This document shows, piece after piece, positions 47,222-55,720 of a DNA stretch of 64,000 nucleotides; position 1 is the stretch's first letter, and each line of letters opens with the position of its first letter. Made by a program: the position numbers and the translations under genes. The notes under the pieces were generated by a model. It saw nothing but the letters and a program-made list of their open reading frames with translations. It searched no databases and had not been told where the DNA came from. The DNA lies in contig NZ_JAKNRW010000010.1 of the NCBI RefSeq assembly GCF_023072615.1, positions 62,001-126,000 on the forward strand, written 5' to 3'. Origin of the DNA: Pseudomonas violetae (GTDB taxonomy: Bacteria; Pseudomonadota; Gammaproteobacteria; Pseudomonadales; Pseudomonadaceae).

Positions 47222-48139
47222 GTGCTTGAAATCCGCCACCTGAAAACCCTGCACGCCTTGCGCGAAGCTGACAGCCTGGTCGATGCGGCCGATCGCCTGC
47301 ACCTGACTCAGTCGGCCCTGTCCCACCAGTTCAAGGAGCTGGAAGAACGCATGGGCATGCCGTTGTTCGTACGCAAAACCAAGCCTGTGCGCTTTACCAG
47401 CGCGGGCCTGCGCCTGCTGCAACTGGCTGACGCCACACTGCCGCTGTTGCGTGGCGCCGAGCGCGACATCGCCCGGCTGGCCGGCGGCACTGCGGGACGC
47501 TTGCACATGGCAATCGAATGCCATAGTTGCTTCCAGTGGCTGATGCCAACCATCGACCAGTTTCGCGACGCGTGGCCGGAAGTCGAACTGGACCTGGCTT
47601 CGGGTTTTTCCTTTGCACCGCTGCCGGCCCTGGCGCGCGGCGATCTGGACCTGGTGGTGACTTCGGACCCGCTGGAGCTGGCGGGTATCACCTATGTCCC
47701 GCTGTTCACCTACGAAGCAATGCTCGCAGTGGCCAACCAGCATCGTCTGGCCAGCAAGGCTTATATCGTTCCCGAAGACCTGCTCACTGAGACCCTGATC
47801 ACCTACCCCGTGGAGCGTGACCGGCTGGACATCTTCACCCGCTTCCTGGAGCCGGCGGACATCGAACCGGCGCAGGTCCGCACCTCAGAACTTACGGTGA
47901 TGATGATGCAACTGGTGGCCAGCGGTCGTGGCGTGTGCGGCATGCCCCATTGGGCGTTGCATGAATACAGCTCACGGGGTTATGTGAAGGCCAAGCGGCT
48001 TGGCGAGAAAGGATTGTTCGCGACGCTGTATGCAGGGATTCGTGCGGACATGCTGGATGCGCCCTACATGCGCGATTTTTTGCTAACCGCAAAAGACACC
48101 TCGTTCTCGACCCTGGATGGTGTCAGCGCAGCTCGTTAG
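47222..48139 (+). CDS. metR: MetR, LysR-type activator of methionine synthesis
   Basis: A 305-residue LysR regulator. The HTH is in ADSLVDAADRLHLTQSALSH and the effector domain follows, with the KGLFATLYAGIR block near the C-terminus typical of MetR. Homocysteine is the known co-effector of the family. Two starts are possible: ATG at 47210 and GTG at 47222. The GTG has GGAG about six bases upstream and yields the family N-terminus LEIRHLKTLHALREAD, so it is used. It is divergent from metE. Confidence 0.92.
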   Translation: MLEIRHLKTLHALREADSLVDAADRLHLTQSALSHQFKELEERMGMPLFVRKTKPVRFTSAGLRLLQLADATLPLLRGAERDIARLAGGTAGRLHMAIECHSCFQWLMPTIDQFRDAWPEVELDLASGFSFAPLPALARGDLDLVVTSDPLELAGITYVPLFTYEAMLAVANQHRLASKAYIVPEDLLTETLITYPVERDRLDIFTRFLEPADIEPAQVRTSELTVMMMQLVASGRGVCGMPHWALHEYSSRGYVKAKRLGEKGLFATLYAGIRADMLDAPYMRDFLLTAKDTSFSTLDGVSAAR

Positions 48140-48156
48140 TACAATCGCCCCCCCCT

Positions 48157-48180
48157 GACGGAGCGAGCTCGCGATGGGCG
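48157..48180. repeat. Decayed single REP sequence
   Basis: GACGGAGCGAGCTCGCGATGG resembles half of the TAGGAGCGAGCTTGCTCGCGATGG palindrome, without a partner arm, in the 100-base gap after metR. Confidence 0.5.
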
Positions 48181-48239
48181 TCAACGATGACGCGGGAAGC
48201 CTGACTGCCCACAGTGTTCTGGCGCTTTCCGCGGGCTTT

Positions 48240-48878
48240 TCAGGCGACCTTACGCTGCTCCAGCATCAACCGCACTGCCAGCGCCGCCAGCACAAACCCC
48301 ATGAAATACCGCTGCACCGCCAGCCAGCCCGGGTTGTGCACGAACCAGGACGCGATGCCCGCCGCGAATAACGCAATCAGCAGGTTGACGCAAAAACTCA
48401 CACTGATCTGAGTCAGCCCCAGCACGATACTTTGAGTGAACACCGAGCCATGTTCAGGAGAGATGAACTGCGGGAACACCGAGAGATAGAACACCGCGAT
48501 CTTCGGGTTAAGGGCGCTGGTCAGAAACCCCATCGTCACCAGTTTGCGCGCAGAATCCGGCGGCAGTTGCTGCGCTTCAAACGGTGACCGCGCGCCGGGC
48601 CGGACCGCTTGCCAGCCCAGCCACAGCAGGTACAGAGCGCCAGCCCACTTAAGCACTTCATAAGCCAAGGGAACTGCGAGGAATACCGCAGTCAGACCCG
48701 CTGCGGCAGCGAACAGGTGCACGAAGAACCCCGCCACCACCCCCAGCAATGAAACCACGCCGGCCTTGCGCCCCTGGCAGATGGAACGGGAGATCAGATA
48801 GATCATGTTCGGCCCGGGCGTGAGCACCATCAGCAATGCCGCGGCGGCGAAAATCAGCAGGTCTTGAAGTGGAATCAT
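48240..48878 (-). CDS. LysE/RhtB-family amino acid exporter
   Basis: A 212-residue protein with five to six TM segments. The family motif TPGPNMIYLISRSICQGRKAG follows the first helix. LysE/RhtB members export amino acids or related metabolites; the substrate cannot be read from sequence. The ATG at 48878 has AGGA upstream, and the TTG two codons earlier is rejected. It is probably expressed with the Nudix gene 24 bases upstream. Confidence 0.9.
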   Translation of the reverse strand: MIPLQDLLIFAAAALLMVLTPGPNMIYLISRSICQGRKAGVVSLLGVVAGFFVHLFAAAAGLTAVFLAVPLAYEVLKWAGALYLLWLGWQAVRPGARSPFEAQQLPPDSARKLVTMGFLTSALNPKIAVFYLSVFPQFISPEHGSVFTQSIVLGLTQISVSFCVNLLIALFAAGIASWFVHNPGWLAVQRYFMGFVLAALAVRLMLEQRKVA

Positions 48879-48902
48879 GGCCAATCCTTTGTTCGTAAAC
48901 GA

Positions 48903-49337
48903 TCAGGCAGGCGCAACAATCGAGGCACGATAAAACGGTAGGATCAGGTCCCGTGTCAATGGCGCCAACATGACCTTGCCATCGGTGGCAGGGTCGATCC
49001 AGATCACCTCCTCGATCTCCGCAGCCGGCGACACATCTGCCTTGATCGACAGCTGAAACAACTCCGCCTGCACAACATAACCTGGCTCATTGGCCGCAGG
49101 GGCGCTGAACTGGCCGAGGTAGGCGGCATGCGTCGGATCAATCACCAGTCCCAACTCCTCCTCCAGCTCTCGCGCCAGCGCATGTATCGGCTTCTCATGG
49201 GCTTCGATCTTTCCGCCGGGTTGCATGAAGGCGTTGGTGCCGCGCTTACGTACTAGTAGCGTGCGCCCGTCCGGGCCGATCAACAGCGCTGCAGCGATGT
49301 GGATGGTGCGAGTTGAAGAGTCTGGTGTAACCGTCAT
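48903..49337 (-). CDS. Nudix hydrolase
   Basis: A 144-residue hydrolase of nucleoside diphosphate derivatives. The Nudix box GKIEAHEKPIHALARELEEELG fits G-x5-E-x7-R-E-x-x-E-E-x-G (written here in two parts: GKIEAHE and RELEEELG). The specific substrate is unknown; members clean up oxidised or excess nucleotides. It precedes the LysE gene in the same direction. Confidence 0.9.
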   Translation of the reverse strand: MTVTPDSSTRTIHIAAALLIGPDGRTLLVRKRGTNAFMQPGGKIEAHEKPIHALARELEEELGLVIDPTHAAYLGQFSAPAANEPGYVVQAELFQLSIKADVSPAAEIEEVIWIDPATDGKVMLAPLTRDLILPFYRASIVAPA

Positions 49338-49402
49338 GGATGAATTCCTGACCTGAAAAAAAACGCAAGGATACCGCTGCGCCAGTAAATTTTCACATGG
49401 GA

Positions 49403-50779
49403 TCAGTGCTGCGACTTGGCACCGTCCGACATGGCGGGAGGCTCAGCCAGCGCCTGCGGCACTTTCACAAAAATGCTGTACTTCGCCCCTTCCATGGCTT
49501 CGAAAGTGATCAGCTTTTCCACCAGCGCCGCATTCAACACCTTCCCGGCATTGAGCAGCAGCATGCCATTGTCGGCATTGAGGTTACGCGCAAGGATCAT
49601 GCCCGCGGCCACGTCGCGAGTCGTCAGTACCTTGACCAAAGGATCGGCCAAAGAGACATCGCTCAGGTAAGCGGCACAGACCTGGACGAAATCTTCCACC
49701 ATCCCGGGATCGTAGAGCCGCCCGGCATAGTTGCGGATATAAACCAGCGCCTCATCGCTGTTCATCTGCCGCTCAAGAATCAGCCCACGTTGCAACTCGA
49801 TGAAATCCACCGCCAGTTTCAGCAGGCGCGAACCGAAGGGAATGGCGTCACCTTTGAGTCGGTCCGGAAACCCATTGCCATCCCAGCGTTCCTGGTGATG
49901 AAGAATCAGCCGGGCGGCATCCTTCATCGGATCGAGGGTCATCAACAGGGTCTCGCTCTGTTTCGGATAACCGCGATAACGCTCGCGATCGTTATGATGC
50001 AGCAGGTCTGCCGGTGCCGTCATCATGCTGTCGGTCCAGCTCAGTTTGCCAATGTTGTAGAGCGCGGCGGCCATCGTCAGGTCGCGCCCGCTGCTTTCAT
50101 CCACACCATGGCGTTTGCAGTAGACGCGCACCAGTTCGATGATCTGCCGATTGGTCTGCTTGGCGATAGGCAGCCGCAGGTTGGCCAGCAGCGAAAAGAC
50201 CTCGGTGCCGGTAACGTAGCTGTGCTTGAGCTCTTCGTAGGCCAGATCCAGCATGTCGGCGGTCTGCTGCAGTTCAGCCGTGCGGGACGCGACGTGCTGC
50301 TCCAGAGACGCATTGAGTCGTTTCAGTTGCTCGTTCTGCTCCCGAGTTTCCTGCTCCAGGCGCAGGCGCTCCCGCTCGGAATACTGGTAGGCCAATGACT
50401 GGCGCAACGTCAGCAGCAACTCTTCGTCGTGCCAGGGTTTGCTGAGGTAACGATGAATCTGCCCTTCGTTGATCGCCTTGATGATCGGAGAAGGGTCGGC
50501 GTAACCGGTGAGCATGATTCGCGTGGTGTGGGGATAGTGCTCATGGACGTAGGCCAGCAGCGTGGCGCCGTCCATATCGGGCATGCGCGCATCGCTCATC
50601 ACCAGATCGATCGGCTGCAACGCCATGATCGCCAGGGCCTGGGCCCCGCTGGTGGCGAGCAGCACGTCATAGGGTTGGCCGCGCATCAGGCGCCGCAGGC
50701 TATTAAGGATGGACTCCTCATCATCGACCAGCAGCACTTGGGGTCTATGGCTCAAAGTCGTGGGCATTTGCTCTTCCAT
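49403..50779 (-). CDS. Response regulator with degenerate HD-GYP-like output domain
   Basis: A 458-residue protein. The receiver spans ~12-125, with LLVDDEE, phosphoacceptor Asp63 in VMSDARMPD and Lys114 in LSKPW. A coiled coil covers ~130-175, and an HD-type domain ~190-370. The metal-binding HD of HD-GYP proteins should read HDIGK but is YNIGK at 241-245. The GYP signature is GFP in DGNGFPDRLKG (300-309), while HHQE (294-297) is kept. Loss of the H and D ligands suggests reduced or no phosphodiesterase activity. It diverges from the REC-GGDEF-EAL operon, 215 bases away. Confidence 0.85.
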   Translation of the reverse strand: MEEQMPTTLSHRPQVLLVDDEESILNSLRRLMRGQPYDVLLATSGAQALAIMALQPIDLVMSDARMPDMDGATLLAYVHEHYPHTTRIMLTGYADPSPIIKAINEGQIHRYLSKPWHDEELLLTLRQSLAYQYSERERLRLEQETREQNEQLKRLNASLEQHVASRTAELQQTADMLDLAYEELKHSYVTGTEVFSLLANLRLPIAKQTNRQIIELVRVYCKRHGVDESSGRDLTMAAALYNIGKLSWTDSMMTAPADLLHHNDRERYRGYPKQSETLLMTLDPMKDAARLILHHQERWDGNGFPDRLKGDAIPFGSRLLKLAVDFIELQRGLILERQMNSDEALVYIRNYAGRLYDPGMVEDFVQVCAAYLSDVSLADPLVKVLTTRDVAAGMILARNLNADNGMLLLNAGKVLNAALVEKLITFEAMEGAKYSIFVKVPQALAEPPAMSDGAKSQH

Positions 50780-50994
50780 AGCGTCACCTCAACTGAAACG
50801 ACTATCTGGCCGCGTCTGGGCCGGATGCGCGTCCGATATTGCCGGGGTCTGGCGTACAGGCTATATGAAACTGCGCCCATCCCGGGTAATGATTTCGTCG
50901 CGCCTGAGCGAAAGACTGGCCAGAGGTCTATGCTCACGGGACTCGGATCCATTATTTACGTCCGCCAGGTGATCAGGGAAAGGATGCCACTCCT

Positions 50995-52908
50995 ATGAAT
51001 ACGCCTCCTCAGATCGGTGCTGGCTCCCGCGTGCCAATCAAGACTGCAGCGCGGACCAACCGGCGCATTCTGATCATCGATGATGCGCCATCGATCCACG
51101 AGGACTTTCGTAAGATCCTCGCCCCCGACATCGACACTGAACTGGCCCTGGCCGACACGGAAGAGGCCCTGTTCGGCACGTCGCCGGTCGACCGCCTGAC
51201 GTTCCAGCTCGACTCGGCCTACCAGGGTCAGGAAGCGCTTGAGCGGGTCCGGTGCGCTCTGGCAGAGGGCCGCCCGTATGCCATGGCGTTCATCGACATG
51301 CGCATGCCACCGGGCTGGGACGGCCTGGAAACCATAGAGCATTTATGGAAGGCCGACCCGCAACTGCAAATCGCCCTGTGCACCGCTTATTCCGACTACA
51401 GCTGGGAAGACATGGCAGAGCGACTGGAGTTCGGCGACCAGTTGCTCGTGCTGAAAAAGCCTTTCGACAGCCTGGAAATCCGCCAGATGGCCAGCACCAT
51501 GACCTGGAAATGGCAGATGGCCCAGGACGCGGCATTGAAAGTCTTGAGCCTGGAGCAGACCATCGAAGCGCGGGTTCATGAACTGCTTAAGGTCTCACAT
51601 CTGCTGCAATACGACGTCCTGACCGAATTGCCCAACAGTACATTACTGGGAGACCGGCTGAACCAGTCGCTGGCCCTGTCCCGACGCCATGACAAACAAC
51701 TGGCCGTGATGTTTTTCGGGCTGGACCGCTTCAAACGCATCAACAACGCCCTGGGCCACCCGGCAGGTGACGAGATGCTCAGGCTCGTGGGGCGCAATGT
51801 GGTGGCATCGGTGCGTGAGTCCGACTCCGTGTTTCGCTATGGCGCGGACGAGTTCGTGGTGATCCTCGCCGATATCCGTCACCCCCAGCAAACCAAAGGC
51901 ATCGCCGATAAGCTCCTTGAGGCTATTCGCGCGCCCCAACATATTGCCGGTCACGACCTGAGCGTGACCGCCAGCCTGGGTATCAGCATCTATCCGGACG
52001 ACGGCTTCGATGCCTTATCGCTGATCAAGAAAGCTGAAACCGCGATGCGCAACGTCAAGGAAAGCGGACCGGGCAACTACTGCTTTTTCATCGACGAAAT
52101 GAACCAGCGCGCACGGGACCAGCAAAGCATCGAGACCGGTATCCGCCTGGCACTGGCGCACAACGAATTTGTCCTGCATTACCAACCCAAGCTCGACCTT
52201 GGCAGTGGCCAGGTGGTCGGTGCCGAGGCGTTGGTCCGCTGGCAGAAACCGGGGCAAGGGCTGGTTTACCCATCGGCATTCATTGAGGTCGCCGAAGACA
52301 GTGGCCTGATCGTCCCCTTGAGCAAATGGGTGCTAGCCGAAGCCTGTCGACAAAGCTGTGCGTGGCGGGCCGCCGGGCTGCCATCGATCTGCATGTCAGT
52401 GAACATGTCGGCCATCGATTTCCGCCAGCGGGATTTTGTCGACGGCATCGAACAGATCCTCGCACAAACAGGTATGGAGCCTGCGCTCCTGGAGCTGGAA
52501 ATTACCGAAAGCGTGCTGATGCAAAACATCGAGTCCACGATCACGTCGCTGCACCGGATCAAGGCATTAGGCGTGCGCCTGGCCATCGATGATTTCGGTA
52601 CCGGTTATTCGAGCCTCAGTTACTTGCGGCGTTTTCCCGTCGACGTGCTGAAAATCGACCAGTCATTCATTCGCGGCTTGAGCAGCGACAGCAAAGACGC
52701 AGCCCTGGTCAGTGCCATCATCAGCCTGGGGCGCAGCCTCAGGCTGACCATCATTGCCGAAGGCGTGGAAACCGCCGAGCAACTGGACTTTCTCAAGGCT
52801 CAGCACTGCGAGGAAGGCCAGGGCTACTACTTCAGCAAAGCGGTGGAGCCCGAGGTATTCGTTCAATACATGCAGTCGCTCAAGCCCTCCTGGTCCGTTA
52901 CCCCGTGA
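50995..52908 (+). CDS. REC-GGDEF-EAL c-di-GMP signalling protein
   Basis: A 637-residue response regulator. The receiver (about 22-185) has ILIIDDAPSIHEDFRKIL and the phosphoacceptor Asp in AFIDMRMPPGWDG. It contains an unusual insert shared with the REC-kinase encoded at 55717. The GGDEF domain has GADEF at 283-287, so its cyclase activity is uncertain. The EAL domain is intact, with E-A-L at 411-413 and DDFGTGYSS from residue 532. The likely activity is c-di-GMP hydrolysis switched by phosphorylation. The following peroxidase gene starts 44 bases later, and the kinases downstream may phosphorylate this protein. Confidence 0.9.
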   Translation: MNTPPQIGAGSRVPIKTAARTNRRILIIDDAPSIHEDFRKILAPDIDTELALADTEEALFGTSPVDRLTFQLDSAYQGQEALERVRCALAEGRPYAMAFIDMRMPPGWDGLETIEHLWKADPQLQIALCTAYSDYSWEDMAERLEFGDQLLVLKKPFDSLEIRQMASTMTWKWQMAQDAALKVLSLEQTIEARVHELLKVSHLLQYDVLTELPNSTLLGDRLNQSLALSRRHDKQLAVMFFGLDRFKRINNALGHPAGDEMLRLVGRNVVASVRESDSVFRYGADEFVVILADIRHPQQTKGIADKLLEAIRAPQHIAGHDLSVTASLGISIYPDDGFDALSLIKKAETAMRNVKESGPGNYCFFIDEMNQRARDQQSIETGIRLALAHNEFVLHYQPKLDLGSGQVVGAEALVRWQKPGQGLVYPSAFIEVAEDSGLIVPLSKWVLAEACRQSCAWRAAGLPSICMSVNMSAIDFRQRDFVDGIEQILAQTGMEPALLELEITESVLMQNIESTITSLHRIKALGVRLAIDDFGTGYSSLSYLRRFPVDVLKIDQSFIRGLSSDSKDAALVSAIISLGRSLRLTIIAEGVETAEQLDFLKAQHCEEGQGYYFSKAVEPEVFVQYMQSLKPSWSVTP

Positions 52909-52952
52909 ACAAAGTTAAACGACACCCTGGCCGCGCACTAAGGAACACTCAG

Positions 52953-53912
52953 ATGTCATCCCGCCTTCCATACCTGTTGCTGCTGCCCATGCTCGGGCTG
53001 GGCTTGAGCCTTGGCGCAGCGCCCCTGGACGAACCGCTCAAACCACTGCCTCCGCGGCCCCAACAAGATCCACAGCGGGTTGAACTGGGTCGCCAACTGT
53101 TCAACGAAACGCGTCTGTCGGTCAACGGCACCCTGTCCTGTGCCAGCTGCCATCACCTGGCCAAAGGCGGCGCCGATGACAAAGCCTTTTCAATCGGATT
53201 CGCCGGCGCTCCGGTGCCGCTCAACACCCCCAGCGTGTTCAACGCCAGCCTGAATTTCCGACAGTTCTGGAATGGTCGCGCGGACACTCTGGAAGCCCAA
53301 ATCCAGGAGGTGGTGCAGAGTCCCAGCGAGATGGGCAGCAACTGGGACCACGTGGTGCAGACCTTGTCCGCCGATGCCGCATACCGGGGCGCATTCGCCG
53401 CCGCCTACCCGGATGGCGTGACCATGAACAACGTGCAGAACGCCCTGGCGACCTACGAGCGCACACTGATCAGCAGCCATTCGCGTTTCGACCAGTACCT
53501 GTCAGGCAACACCGATATATTGAGTCGCGAGGAGAAATACGGTTATCAACGTTTCAAGTCGTACGGCTGTATCGCCTGTCACCAGGGCGTGAACATCGGC
53601 GGCAACATGTTCCAGAAGTTTGGGGTAATGGGCGATTACTTCCAGGTGCGAGGCAAACCACTGGAGTCCGACCTGGGGCGGTATCTGGTAACGGGGGACG
53701 AAGAGGATCGCAACGTATTCAAGGTGCCCAGCTTGCGCAACGTGGCAGTCACCGCGCCGTATTTTCACGACAGTTCGGCCAATACTCTCGAAGAGGCGGT
53801 GGACGTCATGTTCAAGTTCCAGCTGGGTCGTGTTCCTTCTGCCGAGGACAAAATTCTGATTATCAAATTCCTCGAGACCCTGACCGGTGAGTGGGAAGGT
53901 AAACCGTTATGA
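52953..53912 (+). CDS. Periplasmic di-heme cytochrome c peroxidase
   Basis: A 319-residue protein with an N-terminal signal peptide (MSSRLPYLLLLPMLGLGLSL) and two c-type heme motifs, CASCH at 63-67 and CIACH at 206-210. VPLNTPSVFNASLNFRQFWNGRA and KVPSLRNVAVTAPYFHDSS are hallmarks of the bacterial CcpA/MauG family. It reduces hydrogen peroxide with electrons from small cytochromes, or oxidises another partner as MauG does. The ATG at 52953 has AGGAA upstream; a GTG at 52905 overlapping the previous stop would add 16 non-signal residues. It overlaps the sensor kinase gene by four bases, an unusual neighbour for a peroxidase. Confidence 0.92.
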   Translation: MSSRLPYLLLLPMLGLGLSLGAAPLDEPLKPLPPRPQQDPQRVELGRQLFNETRLSVNGTLSCASCHHLAKGGADDKAFSIGFAGAPVPLNTPSVFNASLNFRQFWNGRADTLEAQIQEVVQSPSEMGSNWDHVVQTLSADAAYRGAFAAAYPDGVTMNNVQNALATYERTLISSHSRFDQYLSGNTDILSREEKYGYQRFKSYGCIACHQGVNIGGNMFQKFGVMGDYFQVRGKPLESDLGRYLVTGDEEDRNVFKVPSLRNVAVTAPYFHDSSANTLEEAVDVMFKFQLGRVPSAEDKILIIKFLETLTGEWEGKPL

Positions 53913-55720
53913 GATTGTCCTACCGAAGAAACATAGTATTGCTGGGTGCGGTCGCCCTGATGTTGGCCTCGACGCTGCTGTTTCTTTATTTCAAGTCCAA
54001 CTCGGACCAGACGATCACCTACGCCCAATCTCGAGATTTGATTGGCCGCATCAAACAGCTTAATGCACAGTGGGAAACGGAAGTCCTCAAGGCCAGGATT
54101 GCCATCAGCCACAACTACGACCCGCTGGTTTCCCCGCTCACTGAGATCACCGAGCTTTGGCAGCGATTCGATTCGATGGAGTCGAACCATCAGCGCAATG
54201 CCTCGGCCACCTGGCTCTCCAGCCATAATGCCTTCCTCGACGCCCTGAAGGAGAAGACCCGTCTGGTCGAACAGTTCAAGTCGCATAATGCCTTGCTGCG
54301 CAATTCACTGGCGTTTCTGCCCACGGCCGAGGACGACATCCAGGGGCAACTGGCCGCTCTGGTGGACGGCGATAACCTGCAGGTGCAGAACGTCGCCACC
54401 GACACCTATGATCTGCTGCTGAGCGCGATGGAATTCGCCCTGCTCACCTCAAATGACCGGGCCGCCGAGATCCTGTTGGGGCTAAACAAACTGACGGTGA
54501 ATAAAGCGCGTTTGCCAAGCCGGTTCCAAAGTCCGATCGACATTCTAAGCAGTCATATTTCATTGATCCTGCGTGAACAACCGGTGGTCAACCGGCTGCT
54601 GGAACGCATTGAAGCTATTCCCGTGGCACAACGTCTGGACGACATCACCAGCCTGCTCAACTCTGACCAGCAGCGCGCCGATGCGCTAGACCAGCGCTAC
54701 CACTTCTTCATGCTGGTGTTGTCAGTCCTGCTGGTGATGTTGCTGGTGTACCTGGCGATCCACCTGATGCGCAGCTTCATGGTTATCCAGCGCGTCAACC
54801 GGGCGCTTGAAGCCGCCAATGACGACCTTGAACGGCGGGTGGAGGAGCGCACCCGCGAACTGCGTGACACCCAGAGTGAACTGCTCGACACCGCACGCCA
54901 GGCCGGAATGGCCGAGATCGCCACCAACGTATTGCACAACGTTGGCAACGTGCTCAACAGCGTGAACATTTCCGCCGATCTGGTCACCCGTAAACTGCGC
55001 GTCAGCAAAGCCCTGGGGCTGGCCAAGGCCATGCAACTGGTCAACGATCATCCAGGAGACTTGGGCGCCTTTCTCACCCAGGATCCCAAAGGCAAGTTAC
55101 TTCCCGGCTACTTGAATCAACTGGTGGGCGCGATTGCCCTGGAGCAGCAAGGCATGAGCGACGAACTGGCGCAGTTGAGCAAAAGTGTCGACCACATCAA
55201 GGACATCGTAGCCACGCAGCAATCCTACGCAGGCGCCAACAGCCTGATGGAGCCGCTATACATCAGCGAATTGCTCGAAGACGCACTGCGCATGAACGCC
55301 GGCGCCCTGACCCGCCATCAGGTGAAGGTGGTCAAAGAGTACAGTGAGGTGCCACTGGTCATGGGCGACAAACACCGGCTGCTGCTGATCCTGATTAACC
55401 TGATCAGCAACGCCAAATACGCCATGTCCGATCTGGGCAATCGTCCGCGGCAAATGACTCTGGGGGTGCAAGTGGTGGACGACACAACGCTGCAGATCAG
55501 CGTCAAGGACGATGGCGAAGGCATCGCCGAAGAGAACATGACGCGGATCTTTGCCCACGGTTTCACTACCCGCAAGGAAGGTCATGGCTTCGGCCTGCAT
55601 AGCTGCGCCTTGGCCGCCATCGAGATGAATGGGCATCTCACCGCCCACAGCGACGGACCTGGCAAAGGCGCGTTGTTCACCTTGCAGATCCCGCTGCACG
55701 TCATAAAGGAGCCAGCATGA
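53909..55720 (+). CDS. Membrane sensor histidine kinase with DAHL-type periplasmic domain
   Basis: A 603-residue kinase. TM1 is at ~9-28, followed by an all-helical periplasmic domain (~29-262). That domain has LKARIAISHNYDPLV and FKSHNALLRNSL, blocks I associate with DAHL sensor domains. TM2 is at ~266-290 (FFMLVLSVLLVMLLVYLAI) and a coiled coil follows. The phosphorylated His is in MAEIATNVLHNVGNVLNSVN. The HATPase has NLISNAKYAM and DDGEGI. The stop overlaps the next gene by four bases. The signal is unknown; adjacency to a periplasmic peroxidase makes peroxide or heme-redox state a reasonable guess. Confidence 0.87.
   Translation: MRLSYRRNIVLLGAVALMLASTLLFLYFKSNSDQTITYAQSRDLIGRIKQLNAQWETEVLKARIAISHNYDPLVSPLTEITELWQRFDSMESNHQRNASATWLSSHNAFLDALKEKTRLVEQFKSHNALLRNSLAFLPTAEDDIQGQLAALVDGDNLQVQNVATDTYDLLLSAMEFALLTSNDRAAEILLGLNKLTVNKARLPSRFQSPIDILSSHISLILREQPVVNRLLERIEAIPVAQRLDDITSLLNSDQQRADALDQRYHFFMLVLSVLLVMLLVYLAIHLMRSFMVIQRVNRALEAANDDLERRVEERTRELRDTQSELLDTARQAGMAEIATNVLHNVGNVLNSVNISADLVTRKLRVSKALGLAKAMQLVNDHPGDLGAFLTQDPKGKLLPGYLNQLVGAIALEQQGMSDELAQLSKSVDHIKDIVATQQSYAGANSLMEPLYISELLEDALRMNAGALTRHQVKVVKEYSEVPLVMGDKHRLLLILINLISNAKYAMSDLGNRPRQMTLGVQVVDDTTLQISVKDDGEGIAEENMTRIFAHGFTTRKEGHGFGLHSCALAAIEMNGHLTAHSDGPGKGALFTLQIPLHVIKEPA

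Noticed and set aside
45837..47243. 468-residue forward frame opposite metE
   Set aside because: Antisense to a complete metE; its end runs into the metR start region without a start signal of its own.
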